Below are positions 8,495-17,908 of a stretch of 64,000 nucleotides of DNA, one piece after another (position 1 is the first letter of the stretch; each line of letters begins with the position of its first letter). This DNA comes from an uncultured Rubripirellula sp. (GTDB lineage Bacteria > Planctomycetota > Planctomycetia > Pirellulales > Pirellulaceae): the NCBI GenBank assembly GCA_938075415.1, contig CALJHC010000017.1, forward strand, positions 1 through 64,000, given 5' to 3'. Both the position numbers and the translations under genes were made by a program. Below the pieces are notes generated by a model, which was given only the letters and a program-made list of their open reading frames with translations, did not search any database and had not been told where the DNA came from.

Positions 8495-9358
8495 GTGGAT
8501 GAAGCAATCAGCAAGGCAGACAGTCTCATTGAAGCAATGGGATGGATCCGACGTTTTCGCGGTAAAACGACCGTCATCAAGCTGGGTGGCAGTTTGCTTG
8601 ATGACGAGGAAGCGTTGATGCATATCCTGCTGGACGTGATTTTCATGGAATCAGTGGGAATGAAGCCGGTAATTGTTCATGGTGGCGGAAAGGCAATTAA
8701 TCGGGCACTCGCTCAAGCGGGAATTGAACCGAATTTCGTTCGCGGTCGTCGAGTGACAGATCAAGCGACCCTCGAAGTTGTGGAATCAGTCCTGACCGGC
8801 GAACTAAATGTTCAACTCACCGAAGAGATGGAGCGTCTGGGTGGTCGAGCTATGAACCTGTCGTTTCGCACGACGAATGTTTTGTTCGGTAAACGGCACG
8901 AAACAGAGGACGGGGAGGACATTGGATTTGTTGGGGAGGTGACCCGAGTCGACCGAAGCGTGATTGAGGGACTTGCCTACACAGACCAAGTTCCAGTGAT
9001 CCCATCCATGTGCGAAGGGGACGACGGGCAACATTACAATGTTAATGCTGATACGGCGGCGATGGCTGTTGCTCAGTCCCTCGGTGCCGAAAAACTGGTC
9101 TTTCTCTCAGACGTTAACGGGGTTCGCAAAGACAAAGATGATCCCTCGACGATCCTCCACACGCTAACTGCGAATGAAGCAAAACAATTAATTCAAGATG
9201 GAGTGATTGCGGCGGGGATGATCCCCAAAGTCGAAGCGTGTCTTGAAACCCTTGGTAGGGGTGTGCGTAAAGTCCACATCATCGACGGACGAATTCGCCA
9301 CTCGCTGCTTCTTGAAATCTTCACGACCAGTGGCGTCGGTACCGAAATCAATCAGTAA
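8495..9358 (+). CDS. argB: Acetylglutamate kinase
   Basis: The 287-residue enzyme phosphorylates N-acetylglutamate, the second step of arginine synthesis. Visible marks are [13 protein letters not shown] (nucleotide site), [27 protein letters not shown], the substrate segment [12 protein letters not shown] and the C-terminal [16 protein letters not shown]-like stretch (here [11 protein letters not shown]). The start is GTG at 8495, chosen because GGAG at 8483-8486 lies 8 nt upstream; the ATG at 8499 is out of frame. It opens the argB - argD-like - argF row. Confidence 0.95.
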   Translation: MDEAISKADSLIEAMGWIRRFRGKTTVIKLGGSLLDDEEALMHILLDVIFMESVGMKPVIVHGGGKAINRALAQAGIEPNFVRGRRVTDQATLEVVESVLTGELNVQLTEEMERLGGRAMNLSFRTTNVLFGKRHETEDGEDIGFVGEVTRVDRSVIEGLAYTDQVPVIPSMCEGDDGQHYNVNADTAAMAVAQSLGAEKLVFLSDVNGVRKDKDDPSTILHTLTANEAKQLIQDGVIAAGMIPKVEACLETLGRGVRKVHIIDGRIRHSLLLEIFTTSGVGTEINQ

Positions 9359-9447
9359 CCTGAACAAAGTTCACAACTGATCCCGTCCACATTTAACTCT
9401 CTCAGTTCACTTCCAATCTCACTCATCTTAAACTTAGGAATCCTCAG

Positions 9448-11412
9448 ATGAATCAGCATGACGATTCTGACATATCAGAAGATGATCAATTGGACGGCGT
9501 CGGTGCAGAACCTTCCCAATCGCAACGACCAATCGATGTACCCGATCAAGAGAAGATTGTTGACCATAACGATCCAACCAACAGAGATAACGCAACTAAC
9601 AGCGAAGTGATAGAGGAAGAAAACCAACATTGGGAAGAAGAACAGTTGGATGACATCGAGCAAGAGGAAGCTGAAGAAGAAGAACAGGAATGGGAAGAGG
9701 AAGAAGAACAGCAAGAAGAAGAGCTAGGTGACAACGAGCAAGAGGAAGCTGAAGAGGAAGAACAGGAATGGGAAGACGAAGAAGAACAGCAAGAAGAAGA
9801 GCCAGGTGACACCGAGCAAGAGGAAGCTGAAGAAGAACAAGAATGGGAAGACGAAGAAGAACAGCAAGAAGAAGAGCTAGGTGACAACGAGCAAGAGGAA
9901 GCTGAAGAGGAAGAACAGGAATGGGAAGACGAAGAAGAACAGCAAGAAGAAGAGCTAGGTGACAACGAGCAAGAGGAAGCTGAAGAGGAAGAACAAGAAT
10001 GGGAAGACGAAGAAGAACAGCAAGAAGAAGAGCTAGGTGACAACGAGCAAGAGGAAGCTGAAGAAGAAGAATGGGAAGACGAAGAAGCTGAAGAAGAAGA
10101 ACAGGGCTCGGAGCAAGTAGAAGAGCAGGACGAAGAACCGTCGCAAGGTAGCCTTCCGAAAACGGCTGAGCCGGAGAAACTATCATCGCAGCAACCGACC
10201 CAAATCCTGCCATTCTCAGCGATTGAGATAGCTGATGGGACGCTCCCTCTGGGAATGCTTCGAAAAGACGAAAAGGATACGATCTTCCTTGATACTTTGG
10301 CCGGACGTTGCTCTAGCTTGGGACTTTCGCAGGACCGTTTTCAGGAATCCATTGCGAACCTTGGTGAACAGATGACTTCCGACTCAGCAGTATGGATGAC
10401 GCGGGATGAACCAGCGAATCACCCCGAGAAAACCAAGGGAAAACTTAGTCAGCAACTTCGACAATCGCTGAGACCTTTTCTTGACAACTCCCCCGGTCTT
10501 TTTGACGATCTCATTCACTTGAGTCCTTCGGCTGACTCGGCAATCGACACAGCGATTTCGATGGCAAGACGACTCAAGGAAGATTCCTGTTATCAGACCA
10601 TCGCATTTGTGGGCAGCGATCATGGCCGAACGGGAATGTGCCGTTCGGCGAGCGGCGTTCCTAAATTACACGATGGATTCGGTCCGATGATGGCAGGATT
10701 CACTCATCTACCGATGGGTGATCTCAAAGCGTTCAATTCAACTCTCAATGAACACACAGCTTGCGTACTCATTTCCCCAGTCAATCTACTCGATGCCGCC
10801 ATTCCCTTTGATCCAAACTTCTTGCTTCGAGTTCGAGAGCAATGCGACAGCCTTGGCATCCCTCTCCTGATCGACGAAACACAACTCGTCTTTGGCGCAA
10901 CGGGCCGACCCTGCACTTTTCAAACGTTGGCTGAAATCCATGCAGACCTGACCATTATCTCCGCAGGTTTGTTCAATGGACTGCCGGGAGGTCTTATCCT
11001 GGGTGGATCACAATTTACGGATCAGCTTGTCGATAATGCTGACGATCTACCGATCCATGCCGGGATTCTTCGATCAACCCTTCGCGACTTGAATAGTAAC
11101 AACTTGATCAATCCGTGGCCGGAAGACGTCCATCCAATCGCGGTCATCATTGCTGAAGCGATCAGCGGCTACGAATTCATACGCGACATCAATGCGACAG
11201 GACTAACCATCGGCATTGAGACAGATATTGAGTCTTCTCGAATTGAGTACATTGCCAAACAGCATGGTGTACGTCTTCGGGTTGCTGGGGATACCGCCGT
11301 CTGCCTTCAACCCCCGTTACAAATTAGTGAAATTGAACAGGAAGCTCTCGTCGAGAGACTCAATTGCACAATGGAATCCTTGGAACGAGAATTTTCCGAT
11401 GCATCCCTCTAG
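9448..11412 (+). CDS. ArgD-like pseudo-aminotransferase with acidic repeat domain
   Basis: The 654-residue product sits exactly where argD (acetylornithine aminotransferase) lies in arg clusters. Residues 1-50 are polar. Residues about 50-235 are dominated by Glu, and about 71-216 consist of five full and one partial 26-residue repeats (15 Glu and one Trp per unit). Residues about 250-654 match class-III aminotransferases: GSDHGRTGMCRSASGVPKLH, ACVLISPV, and LLIDETQLVFGATG, whose Asp (about 476) normally binds the PLP ring nitrogen. The catalytic Lys of 'LAKGLGGG' is Ala (about 506) in ISAGLFNGLPGG, and the GAEANE segment has become SADSAID. So PLP chemistry is unlikely. AGGA lies about 9 nt before the ATG. 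A scaffolding or regulatory role beside ArgB and ArgF is inference. A sequencing or assembly artefact cannot explain the motif losses. Confidence 0.8.
   Translation: MNQHDDSDISEDDQLDGVGAEPSQSQRPIDVPDQEKIVDHNDPTNRDNATNSEVIEEENQHWEEEQLDDIEQEEAEEEEQEWEEEEEQQEEELGDNEQEEAEEEEQEWEDEEEQQEEEPGDTEQEEAEEEQEWEDEEEQQEEELGDNEQEEAEEEEQEWEDEEEQQEEELGDNEQEEAEEEEQEWEDEEEQQEEELGDNEQEEAEEEEWEDEEAEEEEQGSEQVEEQDEEPSQGSLPKTAEPEKLSSQQPTQILPFSAIEIADGTLPLGMLRKDEKDTIFLDTLAGRCSSLGLSQDRFQESIANLGEQMTSDSAVWMTRDEPANHPEKTKGKLSQQLRQSLRPFLDNSPGLFDDLIHLSPSADSAIDTAISMARRLKEDSCYQTIAFVGSDHGRTGMCRSASGVPKLHDGFGPMMAGFTHLPMGDLKAFNSTLNEHTACVLISPVNLLDAAIPFDPNFLLRVREQCDSLGIPLLIDETQLVFGATGRPCTFQTLAEIHADLTIISAGLFNGLPGGLILGGSQFTDQLVDNADDLPIHAGILRSTLRDLNSNNLINPWPEDVHPIAVIIAEAISGYEFIRDINATGLTIGIETDIESSRIEYIAKQHGVRLRVAGDTAVCLQPPLQISEIEQEALVERLNCTMESLEREFSDASL
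9658..10095 (+). repeat. In-frame 78-bp tandem repeat array
   Basis: Units begin at 9658, 9736, 9814, 9889, 9967 and 10045. Spacing is 78 bp, except 75 bp between the third and fourth, where one Glu codon is missing. The last unit is truncated and runs into further Glu codons. Units are nearly identical at DNA level, including synonymous positions, which points to recent expansion or homogenisation. Confidence 0.95.
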
Positions 11413-11454
11413 CATAAAAATCCTAAGAGGGAAACTATTTTTAGAGATACTGCG

Positions 11455-12399
11455 ATGCAACATCTACTGAGCCTTTTCGATTTATCAACTAAAGACCTAG
11501 AGGGAATTCTAGCAACGGCTACTTTCCTCAAAACTCGTCTCAATCGGGGTGAACGTCCACCTGTGCTTGAGCGAAGAGTCATTGCGCTATTGTTTGAAAA
11601 ACCAAGCCTTCGAACCCGCGTCAGCTTCGAAACAGGAATGGCGCAACTCGGTGGCACCAGCCTGTTCCTTGGTGAAGACGTAGGCTGGGGAAAACGTGAA
11701 TCTCCGGCTGACTTCACTCATGTCCTCGGGCAATTTGTGGATGCGGTTGTCTGCCGCACCAAAAAACATGAACGGGTGACTCAAATCGCGAAGTTCGACG
11801 CCGTGCCCGTCATAAATGGACTTACTGATCTTTGCCATCCCTGCCAAGCATTGGCTGATGTGATCACGATTCAAGAGTCATTAGGAAGCGTCGCAGGAAA
11901 ACACCTGACCTTTGTTGGCGATGGTAATAACGTCGCCGGGTCACTGGCCCTGATTTGCGCGATGCTTAAGATGCGTTTTACACTTGCGTGCCCAAATGAA
12001 TATCGACTTAATCAAGATTGGGTTGCAAAGATCTACCAACAGTATCCTCAGGCAATGATCGAGGAAACTTCCGATGTAAAAAAGGCGGTCGGTGACGCGG
12101 ATGCGATCTACACCGATGTCTGGACAAGCATGGGGCAGGAGACCGAGTCGGCAATTCGGAAACAGGCTTTCGCAGATTATCAGGTCAACGCAAATCTGAT
12201 GTCGATGGCACCAAGTCACGCTCGGGTTCTTCATTGTTTGCCAGCAGTACGAGGTGAGGAGATTACTGACGAGGTAATCGACAGCAACCAAAGTGATGTT
12301 ATCGTTCAAGCTGGAAACCGCATGCATGCTCAAAAAGGGCTTCTTGCATGGATACTCAATCGAGACTGGGTCACAGACAATGTCGCCGCCGAATCGTGA
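11455..12399 (+). CDS. argF: Ornithine carbamoyltransferase
   Basis: The 314-residue product condenses ornithine and carbamoyl phosphate to citrulline in arginine synthesis. The carbamoyl-phosphate motif is SLRTR (normally STRTR) in [24 protein letters not shown], the [11 protein letters not shown] segment, the [10 protein letters not shown] ornithine loop and the catalytic [11 protein letters not shown] are all seen. Length is typical. It begins 42 bp after the argD-like gene, so the two are likely cotranscribed. Confidence 0.95.
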   Translation: MQHLLSLFDLSTKDLEGILATATFLKTRLNRGERPPVLERRVIALLFEKPSLRTRVSFETGMAQLGGTSLFLGEDVGWGKRESPADFTHVLGQFVDAVVCRTKKHERVTQIAKFDAVPVINGLTDLCHPCQALADVITIQESLGSVAGKHLTFVGDGNNVAGSLALICAMLKMRFTLACPNEYRLNQDWVAKIYQQYPQAMIEETSDVKKAVGDADAIYTDVWTSMGQETESAIRKQAFADYQVNANLMSMAPSHARVLHCLPAVRGEEITDEVIDSNQSDVIVQAGNRMHAQKGLLAWILNRDWVTDNVAAES

Positions 12400-12571
12400 C
12401 TCTTTAGTGCCTGCAATCCATACTGACCATGGATGCAAATGGGCTAAACCAAAGCCAAGAGAACGTCGGTCGGAATGGTTTTAAATAATGTAGTTCCCCA
12501 GATCTCCGCATTTCCAGAACTAGTTGACTCATCGTTGATACGCCCCCTCCTTCTCACTACCAAAACACAAT

Positions 12572-13279
12572 ATGCCTGCGCCCGACGAAATCCGTGAAGT
12601 TGAAATTCAGCGTGGCTATCTAGAATCCAATCCAGCGAGCGTCCTGTATCGCTGCGGGAAAACCATTGTTCTTTGCACCGCGTCAATAGAAGACTCGGTA
12701 CCACCTTGGATGGCAGGTCAGGGAAAAGGTTGGGTCACCGCCGAGTACAACATGCTGCCGGGAAGCACGTCGCCGCGAAAACGTCGAGATCGTGGAGCAA
12801 AAATTGATGGACGAACCACAGAAATCCAACGGTTAATCGGCCGCAGCCTTCGTTCAATCATCGATCTTGAAGCCCTTGGCGAGCACATGATCACGGTGGA
12901 CTGCGATGTCTTGCAAGCCGATGGTGGCACAAGAACCGCATCGATCACAGGTGGTTTCATCGCCTTAGCCGATGCCATCACACAAATCAATCCGGAAGCA
13001 ACCATCGGAAATGGGCCGTTACGTGATTCCGTCGCCGCCATCAGCGTTGGACTCATTGATGGCGATGTAAAACTTGATCTCGACTACATCCTCGACTCAA
13101 ACGCCGATGTTGATATGAATGTCATTATGACCGGCAAGGGTCGATTCGTTGAACTCCAAGGCACGGGAGAAGAGGCCACGTTTGATGATGAACAACTGCA
13201 GGAGATGCTAAGGTTGGCAAAGATTGGAATTCGTCAATTAACGGACTTACAAATGCAAGCCCTCAAGAACAACTGCTGA
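12572..13279 (+). CDS. rph: Ribonuclease PH
   Basis: The 235-residue product is a phosphorolytic 3'-5' exoribonuclease that trims tRNA 3' ends and works as a hexameric ring. Diagnostic stretches are TIVLCTASIEDSVPPW, GWVTAEYNMLPGST, RKRRDRGAKIDGRTTEIQRLIGRSLR, and the catalytic DCDVLQADGGTRTASITGG. The final PVCDLDY-like acidic site reads KLDLDYILDSNADVDMN. Length is normal. It follows argF after 172 bp and is closed by a strong hairpin. Confidence 0.95.
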   Translation: MPAPDEIREVEIQRGYLESNPASVLYRCGKTIVLCTASIEDSVPPWMAGQGKGWVTAEYNMLPGSTSPRKRRDRGAKIDGRTTEIQRLIGRSLRSIIDLEALGEHMITVDCDVLQADGGTRTASITGGFIALADAITQINPEATIGNGPLRDSVAAISVGLIDGDVKLDLDYILDSNADVDMNVIMTGKGRFVELQGTGEEATFDDEQLQEMLRLAKIGIRQLTDLQMQALKNNC

Positions 13280-13284
13280 AGCAT

Positions 13285-13312
13285 TTGAATGCCGGCATCA
13301 ACCGGTATTCAA
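13285..13312 (+). terminator. Hairpin after rph
   Basis: TTGAATGCCGG (13285-13295) pairs with CCGGTATTCAA (13302-13312), eleven pairs with one G-U, across the loop CATCAA, six bases after the rph stop. There is no U-tract. It probably ends or protects the rph transcript and separates it from the convergent FG-GAP gene. Confidence 0.55.
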
Positions 13313-13459
13313 CCCAGTATGTAGCTCAATCAATTCTAGATTGCAGTAAGACTTTCGACCGGAAACGGTCTATCCTTCATTCGCAACTTGAATTCGCAAG
13401 ATAACTTGCCCAATCCACAAACTGCAATTGTCGCTTCTGCAATGAGATCATCAAGACAT

Positions 13460-14638
13460 TCATGGCAAAACAGGGTTCTCAAACCAAACAACATTGTTGC
13501 TGTCTCGACCTGCAACCAATAAATCAAGGTCACCATCTCCATCCAGATCGCATGCGCGCAAGTCATAGGATTCTTGATTTTCTGCAATTTGATGTCGAGT
13601 GAATTTCCCTTCACCATCATTCTCATACCACACTGCTTCTTGATCTCCAAAAGCGCAAGTCGCGGCATCGACGTCCCCGTCAAGATCAAGATCAATCGCC
13701 ACTAAACAATGAGGCTCCTTGATTGTTGAATCAATCTCTCGCCTCTCCCAATTGGGACCCTCGAACCAGACGACACCGTTGCCATGACCTCTCGAGGCAA
13801 TGAAATCCATCACTCCGTCACCGTTAACCTGTACCGGATGGATGTTGGTTGCTCCTGGTTCCTGATCGCTGATCATTTGTTTTACCCAACGACCTTTTGC
13901 GGATGGATCCGATTTCCACCAAGCGAACCATTCACCTTTCGATGTTGCCGTCGGCCCACCCTTGGCACCTGTTGCGGCATCCAGCCGTCCATCTCCATCG
14001 ACATCACCAACCCCCAAGTAATGAGTCAAACCGGGTGCATCTCCCACTGCAAAGGGGAACAGGTCCCACATTGAATCTGAACGAGGCTCATCAGGTATTC
14101 GGAGCCAAGCAAGCGACTCTGCATGAGGCGGTTTGGCCTGCGCGCTGGTGGCCAAGAGATCCATCTGACCATCCCCATCAACGTCTCCTCGTATCAAACC
14201 GTGAATCCCATGCACACGGTCATCAGCAATTCGGCGTTTCCATGACCCCCTCTCCTTTTTTGCAGAGCCATGATAACCACCCGGGTTCTCAAGCCAAACA
14301 ATCAAACCCGGGTTATATCGAGCACCGATGTAATCAAGATCGCCGTCATTGTCGACGTCGAATAACTCACTATGAATGTAATGACTGATTTCTGGATGGT
14401 CATCGATGACGACGAGGTCCCAATCCGGTGCAACGAACAGTCTGGTTTGCTTGCCACCGTCCGCGATCACATCCACGCGGCCATCACCGGTGAAGTCACC
14501 CGCTACTGCCGTTAACGTTCTGACGCCCTCGTGAATGACGTGCTTCTTCCAGTTGTCCGCATTGCTGACAGCCCCCATCAGTCCGAAACCAAGGAACCCC
14601 GCACTCAAAGCCCGCACCAACGTAAATCGAACTGCCAT
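13460..14638 (-). CDS. Secreted FG-GAP/VCBS repeat protein
   Basis: The 392-residue product starts with a signal peptide (MAVRFTLVRALSAGFLGFGLMGAVSNA). It then forms a repeat propeller with six or more calcium-type loops: DVDNDGDLD, DVDGDGQMD, DVDGDGRLD, VNGDGVMD, DLDLDGDVD and DLDGDGDLD. Such FG-GAP/VCBS proteins are exported and bind calcium; planctomycetes have many of unknown ligand. I chose ATG 14638 rather than 14668 because a GAGAGG element lies just upstream and the signal peptide then starts correctly. It is convergent with rph. Confidence 0.85.
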   Translation of the reverse strand: MAVRFTLVRALSAGFLGFGLMGAVSNADNWKKHVIHEGVRTLTAVAGDFTGDGRVDVIADGGKQTRLFVAPDWDLVVIDDHPEISHYIHSELFDVDNDGDLDYIGARYNPGLIVWLENPGGYHGSAKKERGSWKRRIADDRVHGIHGLIRGDVDGDGQMDLLATSAQAKPPHAESLAWLRIPDEPRSDSMWDLFPFAVGDAPGLTHYLGVGDVDGDGRLDAATGAKGGPTATSKGEWFAWWKSDPSAKGRWVKQMISDQEPGATNIHPVQVNGDGVMDFIASRGHGNGVVWFEGPNWERREIDSTIKEPHCLVAIDLDLDGDVDAATCAFGDQEAVWYENDGEGKFTRHQIAENQESYDLRACDLDGDGDLDLLVAGRDSNNVVWFENPVLP

Positions 14639-15250
14639 CACTACCTCTCTTCGTATGGGACTGACCACGCCACGTTTCTAAAATAACAGGTTCTCTCAAC
14701 CCACAGGTCGTCGCACTGGTTTCTTCTTGAAAAACCTTTTATTTCTCTCAAAAGCAATCGATTCGGATCAGGTCCATCAATCAAATCACCAAGGGATCAG
14801 ATGACCAGAATGTATCGAAACCGACAGTCACTTGCCTGACTCGATCATTCAAGCCTCAATGCCGTTTCCACGACAGCAATCACCAGTCTTCTCTGGAACC
14901 TAACGCACCAACTGCGAGACCAAGTTTGGCAAATGACCCAAGAGAACAATCCTGCCAACTGTTGAGGGACAATTAAACCCACGACACCACTCAATGCCTT
15001 GCGTTACGTTGGATCAGCGTCATCGAGTTGCTCAAAGAGCCGACAGCTTGGAAATCACCTTGATAGACCTTACAAATGAACCAACACCAGACAGTCAACA
15101 CGATGACCATGGTGTCGCCACCAACGTTGACCATGGTGTCGCCACCAACCTTGACCATGACGACGGAGTCCTCGACCTCGCCACGCACGTCCCCAGATCA
15201 ACCATCAAGACCACAAATCGCAATACCTGAGATTCTGAACCTTCAGGACA
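14639..15250. other. Intergenic gap with a 24-bp tandem repeat
   Basis: There is no gene I can support in these 612 bp. It holds the repeat at 15105-15160 and lies between the 3' end of the ilv operon and the start of the FG-GAP gene. Confidence 0.45.
15105..15160. repeat. 24-bp tandem repeat, 2.3 copies
   Basis: A 24-bp unit that starts GACCATGGTGTCGCC occupies 15105-15128 and 15129-15152, with one mismatch, and GACCATG begins a third copy at 15153. Confidence 0.9.
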
Positions 15251-15865
15251 TCAATCCTTTGAACCGGACTGATAGATGGCAGGATTGAGGGACGGGTCGT
15301 TGTACATTTTCATCTGCCGATAGGTCCGGTGTTGCTTTTGGCCCGCGAAGAGGTCATCCAAGAGCTGCTGAAGTGAGTTTGAGAGATCAGCATGCTGCTG
15401 CTCGCACAGAGCGATACGATCTTCCACCTTCTGGCGATGTTCCTTATCGGCCCCATCGCGATCCAACTGCTCGCGATAGTGGAAAAGCCGCAGTGACATG
15501 ATCGAGAGCCGATCAATCGCACTTCCAGCTGTTTCGGTATTGATCGGAGCATCCACCGCCGCCACAACCTTGACTGACGTCAAATGATCCGTGATCGCAT
15601 CATCGACTTGCTCAATCATGTCATTGCGAGCCTGATTCAGACCGTCGATCGCCCGCTTCACGCCGGCAATCTCCTCATCAGACGCGGAGGGACTTCTCGC
15701 GGTGTCCTCCTCGTGCCAAAGTCGGAAATTGTGCTCGTGCTGCTGACATACCAATTTTTTAATCCCATCATAGGGATTCAAGATCGGCTCTCGATGCCAA
15801 CGAGCAACCGCCTCAATCTGAAGTTGAGTGAGTTGCTCGACAGAGGGGAATTCGGATTGAGTCAT
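15251..15865 (-). CDS. DUF4254 protein
   Basis: The 204-residue product matches DUF4254: NFRLWHEEDTARSPSASDEEIAGVKRAIDGLNQARNDMIEQVDDAI is the family core, and it ends in a helical region with LLDDLFAGQKQHRTYRQMKMYNDP. The protein is all-helical, cytoplasmic and of unknown function. I chose ATG 15865, leaving 5 bp to the ilvC stop, so the gene is very likely translated from the ilv transcript; association with branched-chain amino-acid synthesis is inference from this spacing only. Confidence 0.85.
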   Translation of the reverse strand: MTQSEFPSVEQLTQLQIEAVARWHREPILNPYDGIKKLVCQQHEHNFRLWHEEDTARSPSASDEEIAGVKRAIDGLNQARNDMIEQVDDAITDHLTSVKVVAAVDAPINTETAGSAIDRLSIMSLRLFHYREQLDRDGADKEHRQKVEDRIALCEQQHADLSNSLQQLLDDLFAGQKQHRTYRQMKMYNDPSLNPAIYQSGSKD

Positions 15866-15870
15866 CTGAA

Positions 15871-16875
15871 TCAAACTTCTTTTTCTTCGATCCAATTCAT
15901 CATTTTTCGCAGGCCGAGACCGATCTGCTCAACACCGTGCTGACGCTCTCGTCGTCGAGTAGCCTTGAAGAACGGTGCGCCACCACGATTCTCGAGAATC
16001 CAGTTGCGGGCGAAAGTTCCGTTTTGAATCTCGGTAAGAACCCGCTTCATCTCCGCCTTGGTTTCGTCGGTGATGATGCGTGGTCCAGTGACATAGTCAC
16101 CATACTCAGCGGTGTTACTGATGCTGTACCGCATATAGCTTAAACCACCCTGATAAAGCAAATCCACAATCAACTTCAACTCGTGCATGCATTCAAAATA
16201 TGCCATTTCCGGCTGGTAGCCCGCTTCAACCAAAGTGTCGAAACCTGCCTTGACCAATTCGCTGACACCGCCACAAAGGACGACTTGTTCGCCGAACAGA
16301 TCCGTCTCAGTTTCTTCCGCGAAGGTGGTTTCAATGACGCCACCGCGGGTTCCACCAATTCCCTTTGCATAGGCAAGCCCAATTTGTTTGGTGGACTCAG
16401 CCGAATTATCACCCAGAGCGATCAGGCAGGGCACACCACCGCCTTTTTCATACTCACTGCGAACGAGGTGACCGGGCCCCTTCGGAGCCACGAGCAACGC
16501 GTCAATTCCGGCGGGTGGAGTAATTTGCTCGAAGTGGATGTTGAATCCGTGTGAGCACATCAGCACATTGCCGGGCGATAGGTTATCCCGAATTTCATTG
16601 CGGAAAATGTCAGCTTGCACTTCATCGGGCAGGAGAAGGTTGACCACATCCGCTGCCTTGGTGGCATCAGCAATTGACATTGGCTCGAAGCCGTGAGAAA
16701 CAGCGAGATCATAATTAGCCGATCCCGCTCGCTGACCTATCACGACTTCACACCCGCTGTCTCGAAGGTTTTGAGCCTGAGCATGCCCCTGCGAGCCATA
16801 ACCGAGGATCGCGACGGTCTTGCCTTTTAAGTGTGATAGGTCCGCATCGTTTTCGTAGTAGATCGTCGCAGCCAT
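15871..16875 (-). CDS. ilvC: Ketol-acid reductoisomerase
   Basis: The 334-residue, short (class I) enzyme converts acetolactate or acetohydroxybutyrate to the dihydroxy acids of valine and isoleucine synthesis, using NADPH and magnesium. The dinucleotide motif [21 protein letters not shown], the [14 protein letters not shown] segment, and the metal-site regions [19 protein letters not shown] and [18 protein letters not shown] are present. ATG 16875 gives the standard start [19 protein letters not shown]. It lies 126 bp after ilvH. Confidence 0.96.
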   Translation of the reverse strand: MAATIYYENDADLSHLKGKTVAILGYGSQGHAQAQNLRDSGCEVVIGQRAGSANYDLAVSHGFEPMSIADATKAADVVNLLLPDEVQADIFRNEIRDNLSPGNVLMCSHGFNIHFEQITPPAGIDALLVAPKGPGHLVRSEYEKGGGVPCLIALGDNSAESTKQIGLAYAKGIGGTRGGVIETTFAEETETDLFGEQVVLCGGVSELVKAGFDTLVEAGYQPEMAYFECMHELKLIVDLLYQGGLSYMRYSISNTAEYGDYVTGPRIITDETKAEMKRVLTEIQNGTFARNWILENRGGAPFFKATRRRERQHGVEQIGLGLRKMMNWIEEKEV

Positions 16876-17001
16876 GAACGTTTGCTTTCTCAAATGGAAG
16901 GGCGTGAATGTTTGAATAATTCGTCGGCTCAACGGAGAGCCAACGCGATGGTTCTGTTCTCAAGGCAACCACAGTCCTTTGCAGTTGTGACTTGCAACAC
17001 T

Positions 17002-17523
17002 TTAGGTATCAGCAGATTGATCATCGATGTCGAAGCTGCGAGTCATCGCAATTCGACCAGTCCTGACAAGCTCAGTGATTCCGTAAGCACGCATACGTTC
17101 GATAAACGCTTGCACCTTGTTCTCCCGACCACTGATCTCGACGATGATTTCCTTGGGACCCACATCAACTATTTTTGCACGGAAGATGTCAACCAACTCT
17201 CGGATCTCGCTTCGTTTACTTCCAGCTGGTGCTTGAACTCGCATCAATAAGAGATCTCGTTCAACAAAATGTTGACTGCTAATATCAAGCACTCGCACAA
17301 CCGTGACGATTTTCTCTAGCTGCTTACCAACCTGATCCAATACATGATCATCACCGACGACAACAAAAGTCATTCGGGAAAGTTGAGGGTTTTCAGTTTC
17401 ACCAACGGCGAGAGAATCAATATTGAAGCCACGTGAGGCCAGCATTCCGGATACATGAGCGAGGACTCCGGGTACATTTTGCACCAGAGCAGAAATCACG
17501 TGCCGTTGTTCAGTTTGGGTCAT
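17002..17523 (-). CDS. ilvH: Acetolactate synthase small subunit
   Basis: The 173-residue product is the regulatory subunit of acetohydroxyacid synthase and confers valine feedback. An N-terminal ACT domain (HVISALVQNVPGVLAHVSGMLASRGFNIDSLAVG) is followed by QLEKIVTVVRVLDIS, ERDLLLMRV and the C-terminal EISGRENKVQAFIERMRAYGITELVRTGRIAMTR. ATG 17523 gives the normal start; the frame runs upstream to 17652 but that part is not family-like. The catalytic subunit gene ilvB is not in the window. Confidence 0.95.
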   Translation of the reverse strand: MTQTEQRHVISALVQNVPGVLAHVSGMLASRGFNIDSLAVGETENPQLSRMTFVVVGDDHVLDQVGKQLEKIVTVVRVLDISSQHFVERDLLLMRVQAPAGSKRSEIRELVDIFRAKIVDVGPKEIIVEISGRENKVQAFIERMRAYGITELVRTGRIAMTRSFDIDDQSADT

Positions 17524-17666
17524 CAGGAGTGGCCGATGGGAAGCGAGGACAGCAAATAGTTTCGGAAATGGGAACTTGTCCGAGGACGCATGATAATTTT
17601 GGTGCATAAATCCAACAAGGGCTGCGAGTTGCGACTCGTTCCACAACCGCAAAACAGAGGACAGAA

Positions 17667-17724
17667 TCGGCCTTCTTGGCCTCCAAACCGCCGCAAGAAG
17701 GTCAAACTTGGAGGACTAGGCCGA
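17667..17724 (-). promoter_or_regulatory. Possible ilv leader with alternative stems
   Basis: On the ilvH strand, TCGGCCT/AGGCCGA (outer) and CCTCCAA/TTGGAGG form one stem, while CCTTCTTG/CAAGAAGG forms a second that overlaps it, so the two are mutually exclusive. This lies about 145-200 nt before the ilvH start. The arrangement is what an attenuator looks like, but I see no leader peptide rich in Ile, Leu or Val and no clear U-tract. Confidence 0.35.
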
Positions 17725-17780
17725 CAAAATCGATCAGTAATCCTCAATCTGACCGTACGAAATAATCGAAGGCCCCAAGT

Positions 17781-17818
17781 CCTTGGGCGTTGGCACGGTC
17801 CTTGGGCGTTGGCACGGT
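17781..17818. repeat. 19-bp perfect tandem duplication
   Basis: CCTTGGGCGTTGGCACGGT occurs at 17781-17799 and again, identical and adjacent, at 17800-17818. Confidence 0.95.
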
Positions 17819-17863
17819 CCTCTCTTTGGTCCCCGTAACTCTCTTGAGGCACGACTATTCATG

Positions 17864-17908
17864 GACATTTCTGGTCCTTAGGCATTTCTGGTCCTTCGGC
17901 ATTTCTGG
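17864..17908. repeat. 17-bp tandem repeat, 2.6 copies
   Basis: Units at 17864-17880 and 17881-17897 differ at two positions, and a partial third unit GGCATTTCTGG ends at 17908. Confidence 0.9.

Noticed and set aside
9546-10213. Long open frames on the minus strand across the repeat array
   Set aside because: They are Ser/Cys- or Leu-rich mirror images of the Glu-rich repeat and have no independent coding signal.
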